From an uncultured Chloroflexota bacterium (GTDB taxonomy: Bacteria; Chloroflexota; Anaerolineae; Aggregatilineales; Phototrophicaceae), in the NCBI GenBank assembly GCA_937942935.1, contig CALDGT010001031.1, forward strand, positions 1 through 6,147: a stretch of DNA of 6,147 nt. The letters run 5' to 3'. The notes beneath the pieces are model-generated. The model searched no databases and was not told the DNA's origin. It saw only the letters and a list, made by a program, of their open reading frames with translations. Both the position numbers and the translations under genes were made by a program. Below are positions 5,700 through 6,147 of the stretch, one piece after another. Within the stretch, counting starts at the first letter, position 1. Every line of letters begins with the position of its first letter.

Positions 5700-6147
5700 T
5701 TATAACACCGCCAAAACGAGTACAAATAAGACCACAACCACAATCACGAGCGCATCCCCACTACCAGAAGCCCCGCCACTCATGATGACCAATGGTATCG
5801 CTTGAATGGCATCTGCCGATGGGCTGGTGGCGGTGGGCATCATAATCATGGGATAAAATGGATATTCATTAATATCCAAAAAGTACCACAACGCCCCGCC
5901 AATGAGATACCCATTCACCACACCCAACAATCCGCCCAAAATTCCCGCCGAAATGCGGTCATCACGATTGGTACGGCGTGGGTCACGCGCAAGTGAGCGA
6001 TTGCGATAAGCTAAAAAGACAATCACCAAAAAAGTGACAATTTGCACCAAAGCCGCTTGTTCGCGTTCCAAGAAAAGGAGTGCTGTACCTCTAAAAAGGG
6101 CATCAATTTGGAATAAGACGACCATCGAAAGCGCAATCCCCGCCGTT
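5700..6147 (-). CDS. Polytopic membrane protein, CvpA-like, N-terminus beyond the right edge
   Basis: 148 residues are visible and the frame stays open to the window edge. An internal ATG at 6125 could be a start, but it lacks a well-placed ribosome binding site, so I treat the gene as cut. Three hydrophobic segments are visible, at about residues 36-50, 72-92 and 132-148, joined by a basic loop (YRNR to RRTNRDDR). The second is glycine-rich (AGILGGLLGVVNGYLIGGA). A loop rich in Arg and Asp followed by a Gly-rich helix resembles the second half of CvpA (colicin V production) family proteins, but this is a weak, remembered resemblance. The extreme C-terminus is an unusual run of Val and Leu ending the protein. 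A polar, Ser/Gly-rich stretch lies between the second and third helices. The stop codon abuts the murC start with no gap, so it heads or joins the murC-murB operon. Its role is unknown. Confidence 0.6.
   Translation of the reverse strand, partial: TAGIALSMVVLFQIDALFRGTALLFLEREQAALVQIVTFLVIVFLAYRNRSLARDPRRTNRDDRISAGILGGLLGVVNGYLIGGALWYFLDINEYPFYPMIMMPTATSPSADAIQAIPLVIMSGGASGSGDALVIVVVVLFVLVLAVL

Overview
The window is bacterial chromosomal DNA of moderate GC content, densely packed, with one divergent intergenic region and almost no other non-coding sequence. The mur genes show a peptidoglycan-making bacterium. The MurC/MurB sequence style and the secreted beta-propeller phytase would fit an Anaerolineae-like member of the Chloroflexota, but that is an impression from protein style and not a placement.

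Layout. (1) Positions 1-1297, minus strand: the first 432 codons of a secreted tandem-domain beta-propeller phytase. It has a degenerate first propeller and a canonical second propeller that runs off the left edge. (2) Positions 1298-1475: a divergent intergenic region with an extended -10 promoter facing right. (3) Positions 1476-3381, plus strand: a tightly coupled three-gene cassette. It holds a DUF488 protein with an apparent ribbon-helix-helix head and a QxxLF tail, a second short DUF488 protein, and a protein resembling the dual-OB (DuOB) family. The reading frames overlap by 1 and 16 bases. (4) Positions 3378-6147, minus strand, transcribed right to left: a CvpA-like membrane protein (cut by the right edge), murC and murB. 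The CvpA-like stop abuts the murC start, and 9 bases separate murC from murB.

How the genes work together. MurC adds L-alanine to UDP-MurNAc, and MurB makes UDP-MurNAc by reducing the enolpyruvyl precursor, so these two are consecutive cytoplasmic steps of cell-wall precursor synthesis. The phytase would act outside the cytoplasm to release phosphate from phytate. The plus-strand cassette is the least explained part. Its three products have no established biochemical role that I can name, but family features (RHH-like head, OB folds, possible clamp-binding tail) all point towards nucleic acids. It lies against the grain of the surrounding minus-strand genes and ends by sharing a TTAA with murB, so it may be an inserted module. 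It is the best candidate here for an undescribed system.
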